Assembly (NCBI GenBank): GCA_905221605.1
Contig: CAJNDS010002136.1
Span: 70,001-134,000 of the forward strand
DNA length: 64,000 nucleotides
Direction of reading: 5' to 3'
Source of the DNA: Symbiodinium natans
Taxonomy: Eukaryota > Sar > Dinophyceae > Suessiales > Symbiodiniaceae
Shown here: piece by piece, positions 9,947-20,200 of the stretch
How positions within the stretch are numbered: position 1 is the first letter of the stretch
Layout of the letters: every line of letters starts with the position of its first letter
Made by a program: the position numbers and the translations under genes
Notes under the pieces: model-generated
Told to the model about the DNA's origin: nothing
What the model saw: only the letters and a program-made list of their open reading frames with translations
The model's database searches: none

Positions 9947-10025
9947 CTGCTGATGCTTTACCTGGAGATTGAGCCCACAACTGCGTTCACCTTGCAGTGC
10001 TGCGAAGCCTTCGCCAGCTGCTCAG
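9947..10025 (+). CDS. Candidate exon (LEIEPTTAFTLQCCEAF)
   Basis: 26 codons plus one base between a CTGCAG acceptor and a GC donor. The protein-like peptide includes LYLEIEPTTAFTLQCCEAF. The next plus exon (10213-10276) is not in a matching phase, so another exon may lie between. Family unknown. Confidence 0.4.
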
Positions 10026-10212
10026 GCAAGCACGCAACATGCACATCATTTTGTGTACCTGAACCTTGGACGACTGCAGCGGGGAAACCGAGGCGATCGA
10101 GAACAGAATCCCAAGACGAAACCTCGAGTTTGAACAAAGAGCTGTATACTGAGACCCTAAGCCCTAAACCCCAAACCCTAAACCCTGCTAAACCCTTAAC
10201 ATACCTCTGCAG

Positions 10213-10276
10213 TCCTCAAAGCATGAGCTTGGAAAGGCTGATTCGAGGTGACCAGGGGATGTTTGGCGACTTCCGG
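10213..10276 (+). CDS. Candidate exon (SMSLERLIRGDQGMFGDF)
   Basis: Acceptor TCTGCAG and donor GTTTAGGG directly at the exon end; reads PQSMSLERLIRGDQGMFGDF. A CCCTAAA-like array (10155-10197) precedes it. Family not recognised. Confidence 0.5.
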
Positions 10277-10831
10277 GTTTAGGGCCGGAGCCTGTGGGCT
10301 TGCCCACGGTGAGCTAAGGGCTCAGGCACCTTAAGTCCTACAGTGCCCTATGCTACACCTTTGGGGTTTGGGGTTTAGGGTTGAAGGTTTAGGGTTTAGG
10401 GTTTAGGGTTGAGGGTTGAGGGTTGAGGGTTGAGGGCCCTATGCTATACCTTGGGTCTTAAAATCCCAGGGAAAAGACTGCCCCCCACAGGATCTAAACA
10501 AACTCCAATGCCCCAATCTGGGGGCCTTAAGCTCGCGACTGCCTGTCGGGTTAGTATGGGTTGGGGGGAGCTAGCCCAAAAACCCAAAACCCTAACTAAA
10601 CCATGAGTAACCCTCAGCTCTTGTACTTTTGGAGTGGGAGTGTGGCAGGGCGTGCCTCCCTAAACCCTATAAACTCTATAAACCCTATGAACCCTAAGCT
10701 ATAAACCCTAAACCCTGAACCCTGAACCCTAAACCCTAATCCCTAAACCCTAAACACTAAACCCTAAACCCGAAACCCTGTTTTTTTCCACGGGCGGTCT
10801 GATGAAGCAGTGCCTCGGTCCTGCGCCGGCC

Positions 10832-10859
10832 TCAGATCTCCTTCTTCTGCAGCGATGGC
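10832..10859 (-). CDS. RPL38: eL38 last exon
   Basis: Finishes the Pro codon, then PSLQKKEI and TGA. Acceptor CCCCAG. Confidence 0.88.
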
Positions 10860-13147
10860 CTGGGGAGTGGGCAGCTTTGTGCAATTGGGGGCCCCCTGTA
10901 CTATGTGTTTTTGCTATAGGGTTCAGGGGTTTAGGGTTTAGGGTTTAGGGGCCCCTGTACTCTAGGAGCCTCAACAATCAAAATAATAGGGTCTTTGGGG
11001 TGCTATTGTACTGTAATATACATGCAAGGGACCAGAAAGGAATACTACTAGCAACTATTCCGACCCCCTCTACCCCCTCGCCACTGCCCGGTACCAAGTA
11101 CAGACATCTCAGGGAATCCCATCTCGGATCACCAAGGGATGAGACTAAAATCCTCGCCCGAAAACCCAATATGGGGCCAAAAAAAAAAAAGATTTGGGGG
11201 GATTATTATAGTATATTTACAAAGGAACCATAAGGGAATACTGTTAGTAATTATTCCCACCCCCGGAAACCCTACACCTCCCAAAGCCTTGAAGCCCGAG
11301 AACGCGAGATCCCCACAGCCCCGTGAGCGCATGACGGGAGAGACTGCTTCAGCTTCTCAGCCTGGCATGTCTGGCGATTTATCAGGTTAGGCTTGGCAGC
11401 TTAGTGGCTTCAGGGTCTTCTGGCTGCGCCTCTTTGGGTATGCAAGTAAGGCTTGTGGTTGGTGATTGGGGCTCCAGGGCTTAAGGGCGTTGCGGTTCTT
11501 ACGGGGTTGGCAAAAGGGTGTTGAGGGATCAGCCTTGAAGCTGGGGCGGCGTACGTCCTGAAAGCCTTTACGTTGGGATGTTCCCCCCTTATACTAACAG
11601 CTCCTTGATAGGGATTATAGTCCCCCCCATTTATAATCCCTATTAAGAACTGCTAGTATAAGGGGCAACATCCCAACCTCAATGACTCAACCCCCCAAAA
11701 CAAGGACACGAAGCCTTGGTCTTGTCGGTCATGATCAGGGTGTAGAGGTATCGGCTGCACCTCTGTCTTCCACACCGACCCTAAGCCGTAGTTCCTATAA
11801 GGCCTATAAGCACAGACTTCCCAAAGGGAAAGCTTTGAGGGCTGAGGCACTCGTTTAGCACGGCACCCGCAAACCAAAAAAGAGCTCAGACGCAGCTGAG
11901 AGACCCTTCAACTGTCAGCCTGAGGCCCTGAATAAACTCGGAAACCCGGACACACGAATCGGCAGAAAGATCTGTCTGAAGCGCTTTTACTTTGCTTTGT
12001 CGTATATGATGTGCCCGGGACTCTGCCAGGAAGCGTTTGGCTCGGATGCTGCAGGGCTTCGAAAACCTTGCTCCCCTGAACCCGAGAACTTGAACGCGAA
12101 GCTCAGCCCTAAAAACCAACTAACAGAAACCCTACACTCACTAGACCTTACACCACATCCGAAAACCTGCAAACCTGCTAAACCACACCTGCACCCCAAT
12201 CTCCACACCCCGGCTGTCCACAACCACAGATCCTAAGCAGTTACTCCTCAAGCTAAACCCTAAACCCTAAACCCTAAACCCTAAACCCTAAACCCTAAAC
12301 CCTAAACCCTAAACCCTAAGCCCAACTCCCCAAAACCCCTCCGTCCAGAGCTGCTTGAACCCTAATCCCCGGAACAATCCGAAGCACAAGGTCACGCCGA
12401 ACCCTAAAGAATTCTTGGGATGCCTGATCTTGAACTTGGTCTGGGTCCCGTTCTTCTTGATCTTCACCTGGGTTTAGGGTTTAGGGTTTGGGGTTTAGGG
12501 TTTAGGGTTTAGGGTTTGGGGTTTGGGGTTTAGGGTTTAGGGTTTGGGGTTTGGGGTTTAGGGTTTAGGGTTTAGGCTGATTGGGCGGGAATAATATGCC
12601 CGGGCCTTGCAGGGGGGCTGAACCCTGGGGGCCATCCCAGGCCGATGACAGGTCCCCCCAACCCCTCGCTTTAGGGTTGGTCTTTAGCCAACCATTCTCC
12701 TCGCCAGAGTCTAGTTTTTGCTTTACGGGGGTGGGACGGTTCGGAGTTGCTAGGGTTTGTAGTGAGGGGTTCGGACTGCCAGCGTAGCTTACGTAGCTGC
12801 CGGACGTCCCACATGCTAATCCTCAAGTCCTCGCCCGCCCATGGGCCCCGGCCCCTGTCCCCACCCACCCCCCCCCCCCGGGCAGAGAAAAAAGTGAAAA
12901 GGTCATTGAATCAACCCACCGTGGCTTCCAGAGATTCTATGGCTCAGGATTTTTAAGGGCTCTGGGACTCTGGGCTTTTCGGGCTCGGGACTCAAAGCCT
13001 CACAGCCTCACAGCCCTAAGCTCTAAACCCTAAACCCTAAACCCTAAACCCTAAACCCTAAACCCTAAACTCCCTCCCGCAGAGCCCAAGCGTTCCCGCA
13101 GTCAGGGAACGGATCGGGCATCCTTCCTGCGGGCGATCTGGAGGAAC
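10832..13147 (-). CDS. RPL38: 60S ribosomal protein eL38, five exons read to the stop
   Basis: Minus-strand eL38, a small protein of the large ribosomal subunit. Exons: 13111-13147 (FLQIARRKDARS), 12424-12467 (VKIKKNGTQTKFKI), 11715-11760 (CSRYLYTLIMTDKTK), 11336-11361 (AEKLKQSLP) and 10832-10859 (PSLQKKEI, stop TGA at 10832). All four junctions are phase-consistent (0, 2, 0, 2) and the 59 residues match human eL38 in length from its Phe-11 on. Donors are GT (13110), GC (12423), GC (11714) and GT (11335); every acceptor is AG followed by G. The first ~10 residues are not placed: an ATG at 13343 (MPQKQS) between two arrays is a candidate first exon but does not join in phase, and an in-frame ATG 18 nt upstream of the Phe codon is an alternative. 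The first intron placed with certainty, 12468-13110, is bounded by inverted telomere-type arrays. Introns: 643, 663, 353 and 476 bp. Confidence 0.92.
10940..11263. repeat. Two MITE family E copies in an eL38 intron
   Basis: 10940-11067 and 11172-11263. Family features: GGGGCCTCAATAATTAGAA...TTTGGGG...TATAGTATA, then GGACCATAAGGGAATACT and TAGTTATTCCGACCCC. Both lie in intron 10860-11335. Confidence 0.7.
11336..11361 (-). CDS. RPL38: eL38 26 bp microexon
   Basis: Encodes AEKLKQSLP with the neighbouring exon; acceptor TGCCAG, donor GTCATG. Too short for ORF-based gene finding. Confidence 0.9.
11573..11677. repeat. MITE family A, copy 2
   Basis: Clean 105 bp inverted repeat, GTTGGGATGTTCCCCCCTTA to TAAGGGGCAACATCCCAAC. 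It lies in eL38 intron 11362-11714 and supplies about a third of it. Confidence 0.85.
11715..11760 (-). CDS. RPL38: eL38 exon CSRYLYTL
   Basis: 46 bp. The most conserved stretch of the protein. Acceptor ACAGAG, donor GC. Confidence 0.94.
12254..12322. repeat. CCCTAAA array
   Basis: Ten units; on the minus strand TTTAGGG about 100 nt after the GC donor of the exon at 12424. Confidence 0.97.
12424..12467 (-). CDS. RPL38: eL38 exon VKIKKN...KFKI
   Basis: 44 bp, ends with two bases of the Arg codon that the next exon completes. Acceptor CCCAG directly after CCCTAAA repeats; donor GC. Confidence 0.93.
12470..12575. repeat. TTTAGGG array
   Basis: About 15 units with TTTGGGG variants; on the minus strand it is CCCTAAA ending in the CAG acceptor of exon 12424-12467. 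Confidence 0.97.
13024..13072. repeat. CCCTAAA array
   Basis: Seven units; the 5' end of eL38 intron 12468-13110, complementary to the array at its 3' end. Confidence 0.96.
13111..13147 (-). CDS. RPL38: eL38 exon FLQIARRKDARS
   Basis: 37 bp: one base finishing a split codon and 12 codons. Acceptor GCCCAG, donor GTTCCC. Confidence 0.9.
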
Positions 13148-13409
13148 CTGGGCAAAATACTCATGGGGGTCGGCAGGTGCCAGGGGCTCTGGGTTGCTGG
13201 GGGTGGTGGCTGAGGTTCTAGGGTTTTGGGCCAGCTTCTGGTCGAACCCGGCTCTATTGCCCGATGTTGACTAGAGGATTTCCGATCCCTAAACCCTAAA
13301 CCCTAAACCCTAGAGTTGATGGACCTGACTGCTTTTGAGGCATACGGTTCCGAGTGTCGAAGTGGGAGGGGGGCCTCTGGCACATTCCCTTGACTTGTCA
13401 GTGATTCAG

Positions 13410-13520
13410 GTTTAGGGTTTAGGGTTTAGGGTTTAGGGTTTAGGGTTTAGGGTTTAGGGTAGAGTTTAGGGTTTAGGGTTTAGGGTTTAGGGTTTAGGGT
13501 TTAGGGTTTAGGGTTTAGGA
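13410..13520. repeat. TTTAGGG array
   Basis: About 15 units. A short CCCTAAA array (13288-13313) lies left of it, enclosing the ATG at 13343. Confidence 0.96.
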
Positions 13521-13562
13521 TTCAGTTCTTCCTGGGAGGTCCGTCAAATATCTGGATTACAG

Positions 13563-13627
13563 ACGCAGCCTATCCAGCAAGAGTTTTCATACTGGCTGTT
13601 GCCGTTCGCCAGGGCGTCGACTTCCAG
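13563..13627 (+). CDS. Candidate exon (ARVFILAVAVRQGVDF)
   Basis: Plus strand, TTACAG acceptor and GC donor; reads AAYPARVFILAVAVRQGVDF. Protein-like, unassigned. Confidence 0.35.
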
Positions 13628-13693
13628 GCATGGGGGTTCGATACAATGCATCTATGGGCTTCAACTTAAAGGTAGAGCAGATGCATAGCCGTC

Positions 13694-13795
13694 AGGGTCC
13701 ATGTACCTAACTATTATACACTTGGGCCCCAAAGTCGCTTTCTAGCAGGTACTTTAAGGCCCAAGTACTCCCTATTTAGGTACATGGGCCCTTAG
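13694..13795. repeat. MITE family C, copy 1
   Basis: Ends AGGGTCCATGTACCTAACTA and TTTAGGTACATGGGCCCTTAG, with CTTGGGCCCCAAAG/CTTTAAGGCCCAAG inside. Confidence 0.82.
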
Positions 13796-14061
13796 AATGA
13801 AGCCCAAGCTCAGAAACAGCATGGACCCCTCGACCTCAATCTCTACGCATGCAGAAACACGATTTTGGGTGGCAGCTCCTGTTTCTGTTAGGGTTTAAGG
13901 TTTAGGGTTTAGGGTTTAGGGTTTAGGGTTTAGGGTTTAGGGTGTAGGGTGTAGGGTGTAGGGTTTAGGGTTTAGGGTGAGTGGACACAAAGGAAGCTGT
14001 AGTTTTTTCGGGGGCGAGGGCTTTGGGGATTCAACGGATTTGGGCGTGTGAGGGAGCTTAG

Positions 14062-14116
14062 GGCAAAGGTCAAGTGCCTCGCCATTGACCAAGGCTGGGA
14101 ATGGGTCAACTTGCAT
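14062..14116 (+). CDS. Candidate exon (VKCLAIDQGWEWVNLH)
   Basis: Plus strand after CTTAG; reads VKCLAIDQGWEWVNLH. The minus strand is also open here (ALVNGEALDLCPK), so the call is weak. Confidence 0.3.
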
Positions 14117-14128
14117 CAAACCCCATAG

Positions 14129-14277
14129 ATTGGAATGTTCCCCCTTGTACTAACAGTCCTTCATCGGGATTATAGTAACCCCCCCCCCCGCACCCCCCAC
14201 CCCCCACTAAACCCTAAACCCTAAACCCTAAACCCTAACGCCTAAATCCCTGCTAGTATGAGGGGCAACATCCCAAC
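14129..14277. repeat. MITE family A, copy 3, interrupted by CCCTAAA repeats
   Basis: Left arm ATTGGAATGTTCCCCC to GGGATTATAG; right arm CTGCTAGTATGAGGGGCAAC to CCCAAC. The centre and part of the right arm are replaced by a C-run and a CCCTAAA array (14208-14240). Confidence 0.8.
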
Positions 14278-14631
14278 CTATAGACTCTTAAACTCTTAAA
14301 CCCTCTGGCCAGGGACGAAGGCGGAGGAGAACTAAGAGTTTAGGGTTTAGGGTTTAGGCGTTGCTGAGCCATGCTACTTCTTCATTCTGCCGACACCTAT
14401 TCGTACCACACGGCAGCTAGACAACGAATACCAGGCCTGCCCTGATAAAACCCTCTGAAAAAAAAGTCACAACATTTGATCCTCTTAAACCCAATAAGGG
14501 AAAACACAAAAGGTCCCAAGGTGCTACCTAGAATATGAACAAAGAACGGATCTTGGAAACTTAACCCGGGAGTCCAACCTGCAGACCCGAACCCATGGGT
14601 CCTCAGTCCAACATCACGCTCTCTACAGTAA

Positions 14632-14738
14632 CCTAAGGGTCCATGTACCTAATCATTATACACTTGGGCCCCAAAGTCCCTATATAGCAAGTGCTTTAAG
14701 GCCCAAGTACTCCCTATTTAGGTACATGGACCCTTAGG
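14632..14738. repeat. MITE family C, copy 2
   Basis: Same ends and core as copy 1 (13694-13795), about 900 bp away; roughly 90% alike by eye. Confidence 0.82.
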
Positions 14739-14739
14739 G

Positions 14740-15460
14740 TAAGCTCCAAAAAGTTGGAACATCCGTATCCCCAAACCCCAAGAAGGTATACTGAAGGGAA
14801 TCCCAGCTCTGATCTTCCTTAGACCATGTTCCAACTTTCTGGAGTTTACTGCAAGGACCTTTTTGTGCCACGCTCCGCAAGCATCTCGTGTTAGGACGCA
14901 GGCGGCGCGCGAGAGGATTCCTCGGTGTGTCCATGGGCTTCAGCGCTTGGGAGCGTAGTTCTAGGGTCTGTGCAGGCTCTTGTAAGGTTTGAGGTTAGGG
15001 TTGAAGCTTCAAAAGGCTTAGTGGACTATGAAGGAAGTGCGCAAAGCGGATTTTGCCTACTTCTGCCTGCGCTAGCGGCAGAAGGACTGCGTTGTACGCG
15101 AGTCTCCGATGTTCCTGGGTCATGCTTGCCAGCACACAAGTTGAGGCAGGAAGCCCTAACCCCTAAACCCCTCAACCCCTAAACACCTAAGTCCTAAACC
15201 CCTAAACCCCTGAACCCTAAACCTTACACCCTAAACCGCAAGAGTGGCGACTTTCTGACCCCGGAGAGTCTCCGAAAACCGAGCGCCTGAACCCAAGGCA
15301 GCCAAAACGACGAGAGAACAGATTTGGTGTATACCTAAAGGCCTAAAAACCCGTGTAGGAGCCCTTATACCGCAATAGTAGGACCCACATGTTGATGTGG
15401 TTTTTGGGCCCCTAGATAGAGGAGAGTTGCCGACACGTAAACCTGCCATACTCTTATATC
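14740..15460. other. No recognised gene
   Basis: A short plus-strand stretch at 15029-15080 after CTTAG reads TMKEVRKADFAYFCLR and could be an exon. Degenerate CCCTAAA at 15150-15238. The rest is unassigned. Confidence 0.3.
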
Positions 15461-15471
15461 GACTTTACCAT

Positions 15472-15747
15472 CTACGGATATTTCTCCTGATGTTTTAGCT
15501 TATTCATCACAACCTGATGCCCACTACAGAATATCAATGGCCATGGCGCGACGATGGCCAGGATTTCATCAAGATCGTCCTCCAACAAAGTTATATGCAC
15601 ATGAAGCCCTGTCATCCGCAGATGTTGCAAGACGTTTGCGCTTGCAATTGTGATTTTCAGCCGGCAGCCGAGGACTTCGAAATCTTGTACCAAAAGAAGC
15701 TTCGCACACCAACAGACTGACCAACCCCAGAGCCAGAACTTTTGCAA
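15472..15747 (-). CDS. Hypothetical ORF, protein-like
   Basis: 91 codons without a stop on the minus strand, ending at TAG (15472). The C-terminal part (LHVHITLLEDDLDEILAIV and PLIFCSGHQVVMNKLKHQ) has no low complexity and looks coding; the first ~30 residues may be intron. Not recognised. The overlapping 67 aa plus frame looks less like protein. Confidence 0.45.
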   Translation of the reverse strand: MQKFWLWGWSVCWCAKLLLVQDFEVLGCRLKITIASANVLQHLRMTGLHVHITLLEDDLDEILAIVAPWPLIFCSGHQVVMNKLKHQEKYP

Positions 15748-15840
15748 ATGTACACCGAGAGCTTCACAGAAATGGGCTAGGGGACCCCCCCAAACCCCTG
15801 CAGCCTGCAGCCCCCACCTTCCAACCCTGAAGCGCCAACC

Positions 15841-15990
15841 CTAAACCCTAAACCCTAAACCCTAAACCCTAAAACCTAAACCCTAAACCCTAAACCCTAG
15901 ACCCTAGACCCTAAACCCTAAACCCTAAACCCTAAACCCTAAACCCTAAACCCTAAACCCTAAACCCTAAACCCTAAACCCTACCCTAAC
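15841..15990. repeat. CCCTAAA array
   Basis: About 21 units with CCCTAGA variants. Confidence 0.97.
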
Positions 15991-16214
15991 CCTAACCTCC
16001 ACATACGTTTGCTCTTCAGGGGTCCTGGCTGAGGCCAGACATAGGTGCCCCGGACGCGCCCTGCACCGATGCCCACTTTTGTTCCGAATGGTGGGAAGCT
16101 TTCTGCTGGGTAAGGAGTTGGGGCATTGCAGGAAAGGAAAGCGGCGCATGTAACACATCACCTACGAGGCTCCTCCAAGGTAGTTGTCCTTGTGTGCATC
16201 GGATTCTGTTCAAG

Positions 16215-16266
16215 ATGCACATTGATGACGAAGAGATGATCGATTCCCTGGCCCAAGTCGGAACCC
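16215..16266 (+). CDS. Candidate exon (MHIDDEEMIDSLAQVGT)
   Basis: Plus strand, acceptor TTCAAG and a consensus-like donor GTACGTAA; reads MHIDDEEMIDSLAQVGT. A further open stretch ending in GTAAGG lies at about 16060-16113. These two use GT donors, unlike many neighbours. Family unknown. Confidence 0.4.
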
Positions 16267-16820
16267 GTACGTAAAAATCTTCTTCGATTCTTACCATGCC
16301 TGAGCAATTCTCAACTTCGTCTGGCGATTGAGGGTTTACAATGATGCGAACCGGCGTCTGACACTAGGTCCCAGGGTCTACACACCTTAACCTTCGAACT
16401 TCGTCCGCCCACCGCGGTCGTGCTGGTCATCTTTACGTTTCGTGAGGAGCCATAACTTTCGAGTTGGAGGTTGGCGGTAGGCCCCTGACCCTACTTACAA
16501 CTACGCAAGCATCGTCAAGCAGACTCGTCCCTGCTTGCATCGATGAAAGAATGCGGCCAACCAACCCGACGACTAAAGCCTAGCTGAGAATGTCGCGTTG
16601 GTGGAGTTTGTAGAAAACCTAAGTCCTGCTCTCGCAATGTCGTGACCGAAGCATACCGAAGCCCTATATCCAGCGCTTACATTTGTACGGCTCAACTTTA
16701 CTTCATCAAAGCGCTGATTGGGCCAGGTGTCGGAAGCTTAGAAAGTGGAGGGTTCAGGGCAGACTTTGGCGTCTATCGCTTTGTTATTTTGGGGGGAAGC
16801 CTCTGTTGAGTGGTGTTTGG

Positions 16821-16929
16821 TGGGGGTTTACGAAAATAAGGGACCCCGAATATAGACGCCCAAGTAATAGGATCCCCCTCATGAAACGGAGCCCCCATAA
16901 GGTACCCCGAATTTCGCAAACCCCCATAT
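16821..16929. repeat. MITE family B, copy 5
   Basis: Full-length: GGGGGTTTACGAAAATAAGG to CGCAAACCCCCATAT. Confidence 0.8.
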
Positions 16930-17001
16930 CCCTAAGCCCTAAACCCTAAACTCCTGAACTCTAAACCCTCAAACTCCTAAACCCTATAAGCCCTTAAACC
17001 C

Positions 17002-17147
17002 TAAACTCCTAAACCCTAAACTCCTAAACTCCTAAACTCCTAAACTCCTAAACTCCTAAACTCCTAAACTCCTAAACTCCTAAACTCCTAAACTCCTAAA
17101 CTCCTAAACTCCTAAACTCCTAAACTCCTAAACTCCTAAACTCCTAA
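17002..17147. repeat. 8-bp variant array, CTCCTAAA
   Basis: About 18 units of an 8-mer (CTCCTAAA) rather than the 7-mer; it directly follows the donor of the HAD exon at 17150-17251, read on the minus strand as TTTAGGAG. Confidence 0.96.
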
Positions 17148-17149
17148 AC

Positions 17150-17251
17150 CCTGAGCCCCGCGCCTTCACCAGGTGCGTGCGGCAGACGCGGGCCGCACTC
17201 TGAAGTTCCCGAGGGTCGTCGTCCACGAAGAGCACCTCCTCAAACTGCAGC
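17150..17251 (-). CDS. HAD exon with LFVDDDP motif
   Basis: 102 bp; acceptor CCCAG, donor GTTTAGG. The VLFVDDDPREL stretch is the HAD motif IV; the following R-V-C-R-T-H-L-V strand matches the family. Confidence 0.85.
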
Positions 17252-20200
17252 CTGGGGGGGGTTTAGGGTTTAGGGTTGAGGGTTTAGGGTTTGGGTTTAG
17301 GGTTTAGGGTTTAGGGTTAGGGATTAGGGTTTAGGGTTTAGGTTTCGGGTTTAGGGGTTTAGAGGTTAAGGGTTAGGGTTTAGGAGGGGCGGTGCGGGCG
17401 ACAAATGCTCTTGGGCTTAAAAGCATGCTGATTAAGGTTTAAGTGGCTCTGGGCTTTTCGCGGGGGCTTTAGGTAATTGAGGGTTTTTGGCTAGGTCTGA
17501 CATTTGGGGCGAGGCGGAATAGTAGACTGCGGCTTAAGCCTCCGCTTTCTGCGAGCCCGCCAACCTCTTACCCGGATGGCCCTAAGAAGGTGCAAGTTCT
17601 GCCAACCCCTCAAACTCCGAAGCTTATGATTTCTAGCCCAAGTAACGTAGCAATCAGAAAAGCTTGCTCGGCTTTTTAAAGAAGCCTGCCAGCCTAACCC
17701 TAGCCAAAGAGATAAAGGTACCACTGGAGTCATAGAATGAGTACTGCAGAGATACAACCAAAGCCAAAAAAAAATCGACAGAACCGTGCCAGGAGGCTGA
17801 TGCTGGGCTTTCAGGTCGCTGATTAGCGCCCCTGGCTCATTTGGGTTGTTTAGGGTTTAGGGTTTAGGGGTTTGGGTTTAGGGTCTAGGGTCTAGGGTCT
17901 AGGGTTTAGGGTTTAGGGTTTAGGGCAAACTGGTTGAGGGTCGAGGGCCTCTAGGGGTCCCTAGAGGTTAGGGTCGTTTGAACGACATTTTTGTCGTTCA
18001 GTGAGGGGTCTTGATACACAAAGCTTGCAGGGCGTATGCTTTAGGGTGGCTGCTCTCTTTGCTGTGCTTCGTGGGTTGGCAGCTGGGGTCCTAGGTTTAG
18101 GGTTTAGGGTTTAGGGTTTAGGGTTTAGGGTTTAGGGTTTAGGGTTAAACACTAGACACTAGTCTACGTGCGCCTCGACCGAAGCTTCCCACGCAGCACA
18201 TGTTGCGGAGAGCAACCGCGGACGGTCGTACCAAAGTGCTTGGTGCAGTAAAACTCGTTTTACGGCTCACAAGATCCCCCGAACGCACCAGCCCTATAGC
18301 CCCTGAAGCCCTACACTCAGCTCGAGCATCCTGCTGCCGCAGGGTTTTGAAAGGTCACGCCCGTGTTCTTTACTCTCAGTTGTTTACAAATAGAGCCTCA
18401 ACTAATTCGAATGCGGCTCGCTTCGGCCCCTAGAGGTTGCTCTAGTTCATGGTTGGGAGAGTATGAACAATTTAAAATTCATATTGCTTCTTGAGTTTAA
18501 GTACCCAGAAAAATGCAAAATGTTACCCCACAATGACAAAGTTTCTTTCTTCTTGGTTTCTGCATTTCCAGTCCTTAAGGGCCCGACATAAGCCATGAAC
18601 ATATTTCAAACCCTTCAAGTTGCACAAGACCCCCTCTTCCAGAAGGCCTCAATGTTGCAACCTTACCCCCTAAACCCTAAACCCTAAACCCTAAACCCTA
18701 AACCCAAAACTTCCGAAACTAAACACCTCCCCTAAACCCGAGCCGGGGCCTTTGCTGGCAGTGAATGTGCAGTCCGCGGTTCCCAGCCTCAGATTTGTGG
18801 GGCTCGACCTCAAACGCAAAATCTACATCGCCATAGACCCAAGACCGTTTAACCATGCGAGGCGTTTCAATTCCCGCGGGCTTGAGGGGGTTTTCGAGTC
18901 GGTCTGGGTTCGAGCATTCGCTGATCGTTTGGATGCTGTGGGTCCCCGAAGGGTCCACCTACCCATATTTGTATATACTTGGGGTCTAAAGTTACTACAA
19001 AGCCCCTTTAACAAAAGCCCAAGTATATATATATATGTATATGTATATACATATATATATATATATGTATATAGCGCGCTGACTCCCTACTGTACGAAGG
19101 AGCAAATTGGAGCAAACACGGTGGCGGCAAACATTAGCATCGCATGAGCGGCAGGAACGAAACCAATGCATGCCGAAGGTGGGTCACACGCTAGTCATAG
19201 ATGGTAGTGGCGGCACGTGACTCTAAATCACAGCTGTTTCGTGCACATTCCCGGTTCCAGCTCCTGCAAGCTGTTGCAGTGCCCAAGTCCAAGGGTTCAA
19301 CCTTCGGCACGAACTCAAGAGTGTGGTGTCCGAGCGCCAGAACAAGACTGAGTGGCCTCCAGCTACTATTTGCTCAGGAACCTCCCCAAAAAATATGAAA
19401 GAAAATTCCCCATAAGGCCCTTCTAAGGAAGAATATTGTGGGTTTTGTAAACTGGAATCGAGCTCCTGCATCAGCCCTCAAGCGCCTCAATTCGCCTGTC
19501 CCAGAGAGTGCCTCGCGCTTCTCAATATGCATACATAGGAAGGCCATATCGCGTAGCCGATATGGCCTTTGGATTTTTTATATAGATGCCACAATAAGGC
19601 CACTGGTGGACTCAGTGGAACCTGTGCTTGGGTGCATCTCACAGTGGTCTCCGCCAATCGGTGGATTCGAGCCGAAAGACCCCGCCAAGGTGTGACCCTT
19701 ACTTGGGGCGATGTGCTCAATCCAGCTCAGTCATGCCAATCCTCTTTGAATCCAAACACGGCCCCTTCTTGTGGTCGTTATATGGCCTCCGCTGCTCCTG
19801 AGCCGAAACAAACGGCCACTGGTTGCTGCTTACCTGCCGAAGTCGGCATTGTTCCATGTTGATTCCTATCCCGAAACTACTTTTGTTGAGCTGCTCTCGT
19901 AGAACGCAGTTGCTTTTTTGTCCATGCTGAAGCCGCTCCTGCGCGCGGCTGGGTTCCCTTCCGAATTTGTGGCGGGCGGCCTAGTCAGGTGTCAAACTCT
20001 CCGGCTTCTTCGCTTCACAGTCCTCAAGTCTGTTCTTCAGGGTGCATGTGCCCTGCAGAACGCTCCCTGCATGCAGCGGCAGGTTCTTTCCGCCACACAT
20101 GCCGTGTGATGAGTTTGGGTAGCCTCACCGGTGCACACGCTATACACGTATCTGCAACTTGCGCAAGGGCGAGACTGCTGAGTAAGGACTTGAACCCTAA

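Noticed and set aside
13325-13343. First exon of RPL38 (MPQKQS)
   Set aside because: Position and sequence are attractive, but it ends in a phase that does not join to 13147, so it was not included in the gene.
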